From NCBI GenBank assembly GCA_031417395.1, contig JANOVM010000045.1:8036-72035 (forward strand): a DNA stretch of 64,000 nt, in the 5' to 3' direction. Shown here piece by piece: positions 36,472 to 45,900 of this stretch (positions within the stretch are counted from its first letter, which is position 1; every line of letters begins with the position of its first letter). This DNA is from JADKIH01 sp031417395 (GTDB lineage: Bacteria > Bacteroidota > Bacteroidia > AKYH767-A > 2013-40CM-41-45). The position numbers and the translations under genes are program-made. Below the pieces are notes generated by a model that worked only from the letters and a program-made list of their open reading frames with translations, searched no databases and was not told where the DNA came from.

Positions 36472-37095
36472 CTACGATATTCCAAACTTTGCTTTATAAT
36501 CTGCAATGCATGTCTCTATAACTTCATGCGCCTCCTCTTTCCCATAAATATTTACAATTTCAACAGTTGGCATATCAGTACCGGGAATGTTTTTATAGGT
36601 AAGAAAATAATGTTTTAACCTGTTAATCATCGCTTCCGGTACATGTTCCAAATCAGACCATCCGGCATACACTTCATCACCTTTTAGCACAGCAATAATC
36701 TTATCATCTGCCTGTCCTTTGTCAATCATTCGTATACCGCCAATTGGAATTGCATGAAGCAGAATACCACCGTTGGATATTGTTCGTTAACAAAAAACGC
36801 AAATATCCAAAGGATCGCCGTCACCCTTTTCAATCGTTCTTCCGGATTTTTGAGAGTCATGGGCAGCAATCAAATCACCACAATATGTTTGCGGTATAAA
36901 TCCATACAATGTAGGTGTCACATTTGAAAATTTCTGAGGCCTGTCAATGGTTAAAAAACCGCTTACTTTATCAATTTCATATTTAACAGTATCGGATGGA
37001 ACTACTTCAATATAAACGGTAACTTCTTCCGGGGTATTTATTCCGGGATCAATTCCATGCCAGGGATGCGCCTTGAATTTGCTTATTGAAGCCAT
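36472..37095 (-). pseudogene. ppa: Inorganic pyrophosphatase interrupted by an in-frame TAA
   Basis: Family I soluble pyrophosphatase. Reading from ATG at 37093-37095, residues 1-102 include HPWHGIDPG, VYIEVVPSDTVKYE and the signature DGDPLDICV with the metal-binding aspartates. TAA stands at 36787-36789. The same frame then continues at once with RTISNGGILLHAIPIGGIR, MIDKGQADDKIIAVLKGDEV and the C-terminal part to the stop at 36472, giving about 206 residues in total, the expected length. The TAA takes the place of a glutamate in LTE(R/K)TI. The two codons before it (Phe-Cys) also depart from the usual Leu-Thr. It is probably a pseudogene or a sequence error. Frame is identical on both sides, so it is not a frameshift. 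Confidence 0.88.
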
Positions 37096-37192
37096 ATGAA
37101 ATTATATTTTATTAATAAGTGAAAATTTTTTCAAAAATACGGAATTATTCAAAGTGTATGTCTTAAAATAATCCGGTATTGGCTTAAATAAA

Positions 37193-38524
37193 CTAAAAGC
37201 CATCTTTTTTAATGTTACTCCTTCTGTTGTTAGCTCTAATCGTTGCCCGTAAAGTCAACATGGAATCTACACTAATATTATTGCTTTTTGCCATTTCTGT
37301 GATGCGTTCCATTTTTGATTTATCCCTTTTTATTTTTTCTTTAAAATAAGCTACATCATCCTGAAAATTGATTTGATCACCTTCCGTAATTGAAATACCT
37401 TTATAATAAGAATAGGTACTTTCAATAAATCCCCATCCCAGCTGAGGCATATTTGATTCAGTCGCTATTAAAATTACAATATCAAAATTATTGATTTCCT
37501 GTGCCATGCTGAATTTGGTCTCCGAAGCCAATTCCTTTAAAGCACCGGCTGTACCCCTATTATTATAAAACCAAAATTGATTTTTGGAAAATGCTTTTGA
37601 AATATCCATATTCTGCATGCCCCAATAATAGCTATCACCAATAACTAAAACTGAAGGTTTTGTTTTCCCGGAATCAGATTCATAGTGAAACTTCGGATAC
37701 GCCATTGTGAAACTTTCAAGACGAAATAAAAGGTTCATGCCTCCTGCAATGTCATAATCTTCATTTTCGGGCCTTCGCAGCTCAATTGAATCAAGAACAA
37801 TGTTAGGTAAATCAATTCCGCGGATTGATTCTATGTAATGCAGTAAAGAGTCAGTAACAAGAAAACCGCCGTATCTGCTCCAATGAATTCCATACTGAGG
37901 AACTAAAGGATATTCTGATGAGTTTTTATTCTCAATAAAATATCGGTTAAAATCAATATAATTAAGTCCATATTTTGGGAAAAACTCAGACTGGCATTCC
38001 AAATTTGTACTACCCTTTTTAACTTTTAACTTCTCAGGTATGAACTCAGAAAAATAAGAACCTTTACCGGTTCCAAAAATTATAATCAGGTTTTTATTTA
38101 GTTTTGATAATGTATCGCTTATGAATTTTAATCTTTTTGTCCTTTCCTCAATTCGTTCAACTCCCAAAAAATCCATTCCATAATATGCATTAATAGTTGG
38201 CCTTTGAAAAAGATAATTATTGCGGCCAACAACTATGTTGTCGGCATTGGCTTTATTGAAAAAGCTAAAAGCAATCTGATTATTCAATCGAACCAATAAA
38301 TTTCTGAATCCAAAAGTCTCATTGACATATTCTTCGGCCTCGGATTGATATTTACCCGAAAACCAACCGGCAGCGCTAAATAAAGGCTTCTTCTTAGGGA
38401 TAAACGCCCCTTCCAGTTTTCCGACATTGATGAATGAAAATTGATTCTGAATAAAAGAGATAATCAGCAAGAACAGAAATCCTGTGAAAATTATTCTCTT
38501 TGAATATTTTTTTATCTTCTCCAT
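37193..38524 (-). CDS. AlgJ/AlgX-like SGNH sugar O-acetyltransferase, membrane-anchored
   Basis: 443 residues from ATG at 38522-38524, which lies one base after the stop of the MBOAT gene; the open frame extends 12 codons upstream inside that gene. One N-terminal helix (IIFTGFLFLLIISFI) anchors it, with the rest periplasmic. SGNH-type features are VVGRNNYLFQ, a GIHWSRYGGFL block (catalytic His-type as in AlgJ/AlgX DxHW motifs) and VLVIGDSYYWGM (nucleophile-type GDS). It should receive acetyl groups from the MBOAT partner and place them on an exopolysaccharide. The polymer is not identifiable here. Confidence 0.78.
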   Translation of the reverse strand: MEKIKKYSKRIIFTGFLFLLIISFIQNQFSFINVGKLEGAFIPKKKPLFSAAGWFSGKYQSEAEEYVNETFGFRNLLVRLNNQIAFSFFNKANADNIVVGRNNYLFQRPTINAYYGMDFLGVERIEERTKRLKFISDTLSKLNKNLIIIFGTGKGSYFSEFIPEKLKVKKGSTNLECQSEFFPKYGLNYIDFNRYFIENKNSSEYPLVPQYGIHWSRYGGFLVTDSLLHYIESIRGIDLPNIVLDSIELRRPENEDYDIAGGMNLLFRLESFTMAYPKFHYESDSGKTKPSVLVIGDSYYWGMQNMDISKAFSKNQFWFYNNRGTAGALKELASETKFSMAQEINNFDIVILIATESNMPQLGWGFIESTYSYYKGISITEGDQINFQDDVAYFKEKIKRDKSKMERITEMAKSNNISVDSMLTLRATIRANNRRSNIKKDGF

Positions 38525-38525
38525 A

Positions 38526-39950
38526 TTAAAACCTGAAATAGATAAAAGGATTAAAACCAAATGATGTAATTGAGCTCAACGACAAAACAAAAAGACATAC
38601 AGCAATGAATGACATTGAAACGTGTTTTTTTAGCGAGTACTCTTCCACAAATATTTTATCCTGTATTTGTTGTCCTTTTTTTGAAAAGGCAAAAAATGAG
38701 AACAGTATGGCAATGATAAAGTAGGTTAAGAATTCAATATCCCAATCAGGTATGTAATTAAAATTAAAAGCAAACAATTTATTAAGAAAATAAAATGCTT
38801 CTGAAATATTTTCTACACGAAAGAATACCCAACCAATTACTACAATGAAAAATGTAAGCATTGCACTTGCTATCTTGCCAATTTTCTCATACACTCGTAA
38901 AAGAAATATTCTCTCCATGACCAGGAATGTTCCATGGTACGCGCCCCATAAAACAAAGCTCCACGAAGCACCATGCCACAATCCGGAGGCAAGAAAAACA
39001 AGCCAGAGATTAAAGTACAAACGGCTCTTTGTTTTAACTCTATTACCGCCTAAAGGAATGTATAAATAATTTCGCATCCAGCACCCTAATGAAATATGCC
39101 ATCTTCTCCAGAATTCAGTTATACTTTTTGAAATGTATGGGTTGTGAAAATTTTCAGCAAAACGGAAACCAATCATTCTGCCCAAACCAATAGCCATATC
39201 AGAATATCCTGAAAAATCAAAATAGATCTGGAAAGTATAAGCCAATATTCCCATCCATGCAGTGTAACTGTTTATGCCTGAAAAGTCATTCGTAAAAACG
39301 GAATCTGCTACCAAGCCCATGTGATTGGCAATAAGAACTTTCTTTGCCAATCCAATAATGAAACGATAAAAGCCTGTCAATCGATTATCAAGTGTATCGT
39401 TTGCCGAACGGTCTGTAATCTGATCTGCTAAATCGTTATACCTGATAATTGGTCCGGCAATCAGTTTAGGAAATAAAATAATGTACAATTGATAGTCCCA
39501 AAAATTCGTCAGCGGTTTATGTATTCTCCGGTAAACATCGACTACATATGTTATCGTTTCGAATGTATAGAAAGAAATACCGATGGGTAATATGAGTTTA
39601 GCCCATCCAATTTCTTTGATTCCGGCTACCAACAAAGCAGCATTTAGATTATCAATAAAGAAGTTTGAGTATTTAAAATAAAACAACAATCCCAAATTAA
39701 TTGAAACGGATAATGTTAAAAGCGCTCTTCGTCTAAACCTTGACATTGAAAGGGACATCCACCTGACAAGATAGAAATCGATAAAAGTTGTTCCGAGAAT
39801 TACAAAAATAAATCGTGGCGCTCCCCAGCTGTAGAAAAATATACTTGCTAATAAAAGAACAGGATTTTTAAAATTTTTTGGAACTATGTAATAGACAATT
39901 AAAAATGTCGGTAAAAAATACAATAAAAACAAAACACTGCTGAAAACCAT
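38526..39950 (-). CDS. MBOAT-family O-acyltransferase (AlgI-like)
   Basis: 474 residues, about eleven membrane helices. Signatures: LPIGISFYTFETITYVVDVYR, FWRRWHISLGCWMRNYLYIP with the conserved histidine, LGGNR, and SGLWHGASWSFVLWGAYHG with the catalytic MBOAT histidine. It moves acetyl groups from cytoplasmic acetyl-CoA across the inner membrane. The SGNH partner follows directly, so the two form an exopolysaccharide acetylation pair like AlgI/AlgJ of alginate systems. The rest of an alginate or other polymer synthase is absent from the window. Confidence 0.92.
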   Translation of the reverse strand: MVFSSVLFLLYFLPTFLIVYYIVPKNFKNPVLLLASIFFYSWGAPRFIFVILGTTFIDFYLVRWMSLSMSRFRRRALLTLSVSINLGLLFYFKYSNFFIDNLNAALLVAGIKEIGWAKLILPIGISFYTFETITYVVDVYRRIHKPLTNFWDYQLYIILFPKLIAGPIIRYNDLADQITDRSANDTLDNRLTGFYRFIIGLAKKVLIANHMGLVADSVFTNDFSGINSYTAWMGILAYTFQIYFDFSGYSDMAIGLGRMIGFRFAENFHNPYISKSITEFWRRWHISLGCWMRNYLYIPLGGNRVKTKSRLYFNLWLVFLASGLWHGASWSFVLWGAYHGTFLVMERIFLLRVYEKIGKIASAMLTFFIVVIGWVFFRVENISEAFYFLNKLFAFNFNYIPDWDIEFLTYFIIAILFSFFAFSKKGQQIQDKIFVEEYSLKKHVSMSFIAVCLFVLSLSSITSFGFNPFIYFRF

Positions 39951-40161
39951 TGTTGGATATTAATTTTTGAAATTTAATAAAAATATACAACAATGAATGG
40001 AGAAAGGAATAATAGATATCCGCAGTGCTTTACTTAAAACAAGTTGTGCAGGTTGTCGAAGGTAAGAATATTAAAACTTTTTTAAGAATTAATAAAATTC
40101 AGGTAAATTGTTTCTCAAGAAGGATCTCACCTCTGTCAATCACATTTTTCATTTTAGGGAT

Positions 40162-40190
40162 TCGATCTTCAAATAGAATTTGAAGATCGA
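40162..40190. repeat. Perfect hairpin, 13-base stem with 3-base loop
   Basis: TCGATCTTCAAAT and ATTTGAAGATCGA flank AGA. It lies far from both flanking genes (about 210 and 250 bases), upstream of each, so it is not an obvious terminator. Possible regulator-binding palindrome. Confidence 0.75.
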
Positions 40191-40385
40191 TCGTAAAAGA
40201 AACAAAATGTTCTAACTTGCATTTAAATAACACAAAATTTCATTTTCTTAAATATTTCTTTTGCAAAAATTGCAAATGGAACAGCCACTTGAGTAATTTT
40301 AATTGATTTGGCATATGAAATCAAATGGAACATGTTCTATTAGTCATTTTTTGCTGACTTTTATTTTTCCTTCATATTTATCAAT

Positions 40386-40416
40386 TTTGTTCAGGCCGCA
40401 TGCAGGATTAGTTTTG
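40386..40416 (+). promoter_or_regulatory. Bacteroidota-type promoter for the outer-membrane protein gene
   Basis: -33 TTTG at 40386-40389 and -7 TAGTTTTG at 40409-40416, separated by exactly 19 bases, match the consensus TTTG-N19-TAnnTTTG. The ATG is 27 bases beyond the -7 element, giving a short leader. Confidence 0.7.
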
Positions 40417-40443
40417 CTTCTTAAATTATAAAATATAAATAAG

Positions 40444-41157
40444 ATGAAAACTAAAATTATCAACCATCTCGCCATTACCTTCTTCGTTCTCTGCCCTGTA
40501 TTGAGCAAGTGTCAGGTAGATAATAATCTGTACCTTGACAAATCCAATTTGCCGTTCCAGCAAAAAATTCAACATTCAGCCGTTAAGGATACAACCATCC
40601 TACCGGACAGATTCTTCTGGGGTGAAATTAATGCCGGTTATGCTAACCATGGACCTGCAGGTAGTATGACTTTTAACTTTAGAAGTGGAAAACTACTTTT
40701 CATCGCTCAGTATAATAAATCACATACCTGCTATGAAAATAGCGAAAGCGGAGAATATTCTTTCTATGAAACAAATAGTGAAAATCATTTTACCGTTGAA
40801 TCAATGTCAGCTTTGTCGGGCATTATTTTACCCGGAAAATGGAACCCAAGTTTTTCTTTGGGAGTTTCCTGGACTCATTTTACTTACATGACTACGGTGC
40901 ACATTGAACATGATTTTACCGTGCAGCGTGTATGGGAAACCATTATAAACAGAGATTACAAACAAGAGAAGTTAAGTACGCGCACCATAAACGCCATAGG
41001 AATTCCGGCAGAGTTTAAATTGCACTTTGCATCTAAGCATTTTGTCGGCTTTGATGCAGGGATAAAAGCTGATGTAAATCTTCATAGTACTGCTATTTCA
41101 GCAGAATTGGGAATTCGTTTTGGCAGAATAACTAAAAAGCGCATCTTTATTCATTAA
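40444..41157 (+). CDS. Putative outer-membrane beta-barrel protein
   Basis: 237 residues. Signal peptide ending near ..SKCQ. The rest alternates short beta strands typical of a small barrel (FWGEINAGYANHGPAG, SFSLGVSWTHFTYMTT, HFVGFDAGIKADVNLHS, ISAELGIRFG). I do not recognise the family. A consensus promoter stands directly upstream. The desaturase gene begins 48 bases after it and may be co-transcribed. Confidence 0.6.
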   Translation: MKTKIINHLAITFFVLCPVLSKCQVDNNLYLDKSNLPFQQKIQHSAVKDTTILPDRFFWGEINAGYANHGPAGSMTFNFRSGKLLFIAQYNKSHTCYENSESGEYSFYETNSENHFTVESMSALSGIILPGKWNPSFSLGVSWTHFTYMTTVHIEHDFTVQRVWETIINRDYKQEKLSTRTINAIGIPAEFKLHFASKHFVGFDAGIKADVNLHSTAISAELGIRFGRITKKRIFIH

Positions 41158-41205
41158 ATATTTGGACTCCAATGAATATTATTTACCTTTAATAATTTAC
41201 TATCG

Positions 41206-42249
41206 ATGAATACTGCTATTCCAATTATAATTACTGATCCGGTTTACCTTCCGCATAAAAACCTGAGCCGGATAAATGTATTTTTATCTTCCCTTCTTAA
41301 CGACCCAAGGAATTTAGCTTTTCTATATTTTATTATTTTAGTAATGCTGACTACTATACCTTGTGGTTTACTACTATTTTTTCCGGGAATATTTCATTGG
41401 TGGCTTGCAATTCCATATTTCCTTTATAATGTAATTTTTCTAATGGGACCATTCATTCTGATGCAGCACAATGCAGCACATAAGATGCTGTTTAAACGTA
41501 AATATAAATTCCTGAATAATTTAATACCATGGATACTGGGACCATTCTTCGGCCTCACGCCCGAAACGTATTTCGCTCATCATATAGGCATGCACCACCC
41601 GGAAAATAATTTGCCGCCTGATTTAAGTTCAACTATGAAATGCAGGCGCGACAGTATAATAGATTTCACTAAATATTTCTTTCGATTCTTCTTTTTTATA
41701 ATTCCCGAACTATCCGCTTATCTTCTCCACAAAAAACGTAAGAAAATTTTCAGAAGAATGATTATAGGTGAAGGAATCTACATTTTGTTCATTATATTTT
41801 TACTTTTTGTAAACTGGAAAGCATCCGTAACTGTATTTCTGATTCCTTTAGTGTTTACCAGATTTATGATGATGGCCGGAAACTGGGCACAGCATGCTTT
41901 CATCGATGCAGAAGCGCCTGACAATTGCTATAGAAATAGTATTACGTGCATTAATTCCGGATATAATAAAAGATGCTGGAACGACGGTTACCACATAGGA
42001 CATCATCTCTATCCGTGGATGCACTGGACAGAAATGCCGGGAGAATTTTTAAATAATTTTGAAAAATATAAAATGGAAGATGCTTTAGTATTCAAGAAAC
42101 TTGATTACTTTTTAATCTGGCTTCTGCTTATGACAAAAAGTTATACTACTTTATCAAATTATTATGTTGAACTTAATCCTGAAAACCCTCGCAGTAAAGA
42201 AGAAGTTTTTAATTTACTTAAAGAAAGAACAAAGAAACTTAATTTATAA
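41206..42249 (+). CDS. Membrane fatty-acid desaturase/hydroxylase-like protein
   Basis: 347 residues with four to six hydrophobic segments. All three histidine boxes of the membrane di-iron desaturase superfamily are visible: QHNAAH, AHHIGMHH and GYHIGHH, followed by LYPWMHW. It probably inserts a double bond or hydroxyl into a lipid chain, requiring an external electron donor. The substrate is unknown; some relatives act on carotenoids or ceramides. It may be co-transcribed with the outer-membrane protein gene. Confidence 0.82.
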   Translation: MNTAIPIIITDPVYLPHKNLSRINVFLSSLLNDPRNLAFLYFIILVMLTTIPCGLLLFFPGIFHWWLAIPYFLYNVIFLMGPFILMQHNAAHKMLFKRKYKFLNNLIPWILGPFFGLTPETYFAHHIGMHHPENNLPPDLSSTMKCRRDSIIDFTKYFFRFFFFIIPELSAYLLHKKRKKIFRRMIIGEGIYILFIIFLLFVNWKASVTVFLIPLVFTRFMMMAGNWAQHAFIDAEAPDNCYRNSITCINSGYNKRCWNDGYHIGHHLYPWMHWTEMPGEFLNNFEKYKMEDALVFKKLDYFLIWLLLMTKSYTTLSNYYVELNPENPRSKEEVFNLLKERTKKLNL

Positions 42250-42901
42250 AAAGAATCATTTGAAGTGCCCGGCACAAATCCTCTATTCACAATTTTCCAA
42301 ACTCATAGCTTGCAGCTACTTTATCTGATACCAGCCCGAACCATCGGAAACCAACCATAGAGAAGTATTGGCTCCAAGTGTAGTCGAGGTTCCTATAGCA
42401 ATAGATTTATAGGTAGAAATTGAAACACTAGAAAGTTGTTGGTTGATAATTGCATAAACTCTGTTGGCAGATGTATTTGCAGCAGGTAATGTTACAGTAC
42501 CTGCGCCTGAAGAATAAATCCAAACTACTGCTGAATTGTCAGGATTGTTGGCTCCAACGACCTGAAAGGTTTTAACTTTCATTCCCATATTGCCGTTGAT
42601 ATCCAAAGTGCTTAGAGGATTGTTGATGCCGAATCTTACATTTCCTGCCGTTAAAATGATCTTTGCTATACTTGAGATCAAATGAATGGATTGATACTTT
42701 TGAAACCGGAGTTTGCGGTATGGCTGGTGGACAGGTAAATCAAATTTAGACCCCACGATTTTACTCCCATTAAACGAGCAAAAGGGATCATTAGCAATCT
42801 ATTTATCGGCATTCACGCAATTGATTACGCTTCTGATCGGTAAACAATTACTTTAATTCCGGATTTTAAACTTTTTTAAGAAAATACTCAAACATAAAAT
42901 C
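42250..42901. other. Intergenic stretch containing a fibre-gene remnant
   Basis: About 650 bases. It holds a minus-strand C-terminal piece of a fibre-type gene (42316-42650) joined to unrelated sequence. No other gene was recognised. Confidence 0.55.
42316..42650 (-). pseudogene. 3' fragment of a secreted fibre-type gene
   Basis: The frame is open from 42756, but homology-like sequence begins only near 42650: NVRFGINNPLSTLDINGNMG, then SSGAGTVTLPAANTSANRVY and a final LWLVSDGSGWYQIK. This is the usual C-terminal beta region of Bacteroidota tail-fibre-like proteins. There is no signal peptide, and the preceding 35 residues look like readthrough of foreign sequence. It is most likely a truncated leftover. 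Confidence 0.6.
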
Positions 42902-45900
42902 ATGGCTATTTTTCAAAGCTATTTGAATTTGTATAATTTTTATAATTATACAAAAACGAATTGCAGAATTTTTCTTTTAATGGCATTTGTAATTGTATTG
43001 ATGCCCCGTCAGGCAGTCGCCGGTCATCTGGTCGGTGCGGAAATATCCTACAAATGGATATCCGGAAATACCTATGAAATTACACTCACTATATATCGCG
43101 ATTGCGCAAGTCCTATTCCTGCTCCGAATAACCCCGGCGTTAGATACTCATCTGTTTCATGTAATAAAAACAATAATGTTAATCTTTCACCCGTAGCAGG
43201 TACAGGAATTGAAATTACCAGTCCATGCAGTTCGGCAACTACCACCTGTAACGGAGGAATATACTTAGGAATTAAAAAATACGTTTATACAGGAACAGTA
43301 ACCTTATCAGCACAATGCTCCGATTGGGTTTTCGGTTTTGACGGCTGTTGCCGCAATTGCGATATAACGACAGTTCCCACACCCGGTTGTGCAGGAGCGC
43401 CAGGAACCTATGTACAGGCAACACTTAATAATATAGCAGCACCAACAAATTCTTCACCTGTTTTTACCAATCTACCTATGTCTGTCATTTGCATGGGTCA
43501 ACCCTTTCAATATAATAATGGAGTTATAGAACCTAATGGCGACAGCCTTGTATATTCCTTCATTTCTCCTCAGGAACTCCCGGGTACAAACGTCTCCTTT
43601 CTCCCGGGGTACACAGCAACATCCTTTGTTTCATCTTCTCCCGGAATCGCATTAAACACCACGAATGGAGACATTACAATCAATGCTACAGCACCTGAGA
43701 TCAGCATTACAGCTATTTTAGTAAAAGAATACCGCAATGGTGTTTTGGTCGGTTCTGTCATTCGTGATGTTCAGGTATGGACGATACCATGCACCAACCA
43801 GTTACCATCTGCAACAGGTATTAATGGCACAACGAATTTCACCATCTCTGCCTGCGCCGGAGTACCAATAAATTTTTATATCAATTCGGCGGATGCTAAT
43901 CCGGCACAAACAGTAACGATGAGCTGGAATAATGGGATTACCGGAGCTACGTTTACTTCCGGCGGTAATCCATTTCCTACAGGAAATTTCAGTTGGACAC
44001 CTTCACTTGGAGATGTAAGAACACAACCATATACGTTCTCAGTGACTGTAAAAGATAATGCCTGCCCGTTGAATGGATTGAGGACATATTCATATTCAAT
44101 TACTGTAGCCTCTGCAGCAGTCGTCGTAAACGCAACGAATTCTGCCTGTGCCGCTCCGGGTAACGGAACAGCATCAGCTACTGCATCAGGCACAGCACCG
44201 TTTACCTATTTATGGTCGCCGGGAGGCGCTAATACTTCATCGATTTCCGGATTGACTGCAGGAAATTACACAGTTACCGTTACTGAATCGCATGGGTGTA
44301 GCGCTACGAAGACCGTAGTAGTAAATTCACCACCTCTTTTAATTCCATCCATAGCTGCGTCAGCAAATGTAACATGCAATGGCGCAAACGATGGTTCTAT
44401 TGCAATAAGTGTTGCAGGAGGCGTTGCACCGTATACATACAACTGGTCTCCTTTAGGCGGCACGGGCTCTTCAGCATCAAACTTGCCTGCAGGCCCATAC
44501 ACTATTAGCATCACCGACGTAAACCTTTGTACTCAAATTATTAATGCCAACATATCGCAACCACCTGCATTAAGTTCTACTATCAACACAGCAGCTGCAA
44601 CATGTAATGGAAGTAATACCGGTTCAGCAACAATAACTCTCTCCGGAGGGGTGGGATCCTATTCTTATTTCTGGTCCCCCGGCGGAAATACAAATAATTC
44701 ACTAACGAATGCAACTGCCGGGAATTATTCAGTAACTGCAACCGATGCCGCTGGATGTACCTTAAGTGCCGTTATAAACATTCAACAACCCACGCCTCTT
44801 TTAATTTCTACATCAAGTACACCAACTTCCTGCAGCTCTGCAAATGGAACAGCAACGACCGTAGTGACAGGAGGAGTTCCCCCATATACGTATCAATGGA
44901 TTAACGGAAGCACAGCCTCATCCATTAGCGGACTCGCTGCAGGTGCATATTCGGTTGTAGTCAATGATGCAAACGGCTGCACAACATCCGATAATATAGG
45001 AGTTTCAAATTTGACCGGACCTACACTTGCACTCAGTTCAGTAACACCGGTCAATTGCAATGGGAACAGCACGGGGTCAGCTTCAGTTTCTGTATTAACC
45101 GGCGTACACCCATTATCGTATCAATGGTCTCCGTCAGGAGGAAATTCGTTAAATGCAAATGGATTGCTGGCAGGTGCTTACACACTAACTGTAACCGATG
45201 GAAACAATTGCTCTAGTGTGATTTCAGTAGACATCAATGAACCGCCTTCATTAAGCATGAGTGTAACTCCACAGAATCCGACGTGTTATGGCTTAGCCAA
45301 TGGCAGTGTAATCGCAAATGTTTCGGGAGGAATCGGTCCTTATAGTTATGCATGGTCTTCCGGAGGAAGCACAAGTGCTACCTTAACAAATGCAATTGCG
45401 GGAACGTATAGCGTAACTGTAACGGACAGTAAAGGATGCACCTATAGTTCCACTTCTTTGTTGTCACAACCACCTCTATTAACAGGTTCTGTTGCATCTA
45501 CCATTCCGGTCTCCTGTAGTGGTGGCAACAACGGAGAAGCAACTGTAGCAATAACAGGCGGCTCATCGCCCTACAACTTCGATTGGTCGCCAACAGGAGG
45601 AAATTTAATTTCAGCTGCCGGATTATCTGCAGGTAATTACTCCGTTACAATAACGGATGCGAATAATTGCACCATTTCGGTTCCGGTTAATATTAATCAG
45701 CCATTACCTTTATCTTCAACAATGGCCGGCACCCAGATTCTCTGCAATGGCGCAGCAAATGGAACAGCAAGCGTTTCTACCACAGGAGGAATATCGCCTT
45801 ATCAATATTCATGGTCTTCGGGAATAACATCATCATCCTCATCGGTAACGAATCTTTTACCCGGCAGTTATTCCGTCATAGTGACCGATGATAACGGGTG

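Larger units (their letters stand above)
39951..40443. other. Intergenic stretch with a perfect hairpin and a promoter
   Basis: About 490 bases between divergent genes. It contains a perfect 13-base hairpin (40162-40190) and a textbook Bacteroidota promoter (40386-40416). Nothing else was recognised. Confidence 0.6.
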
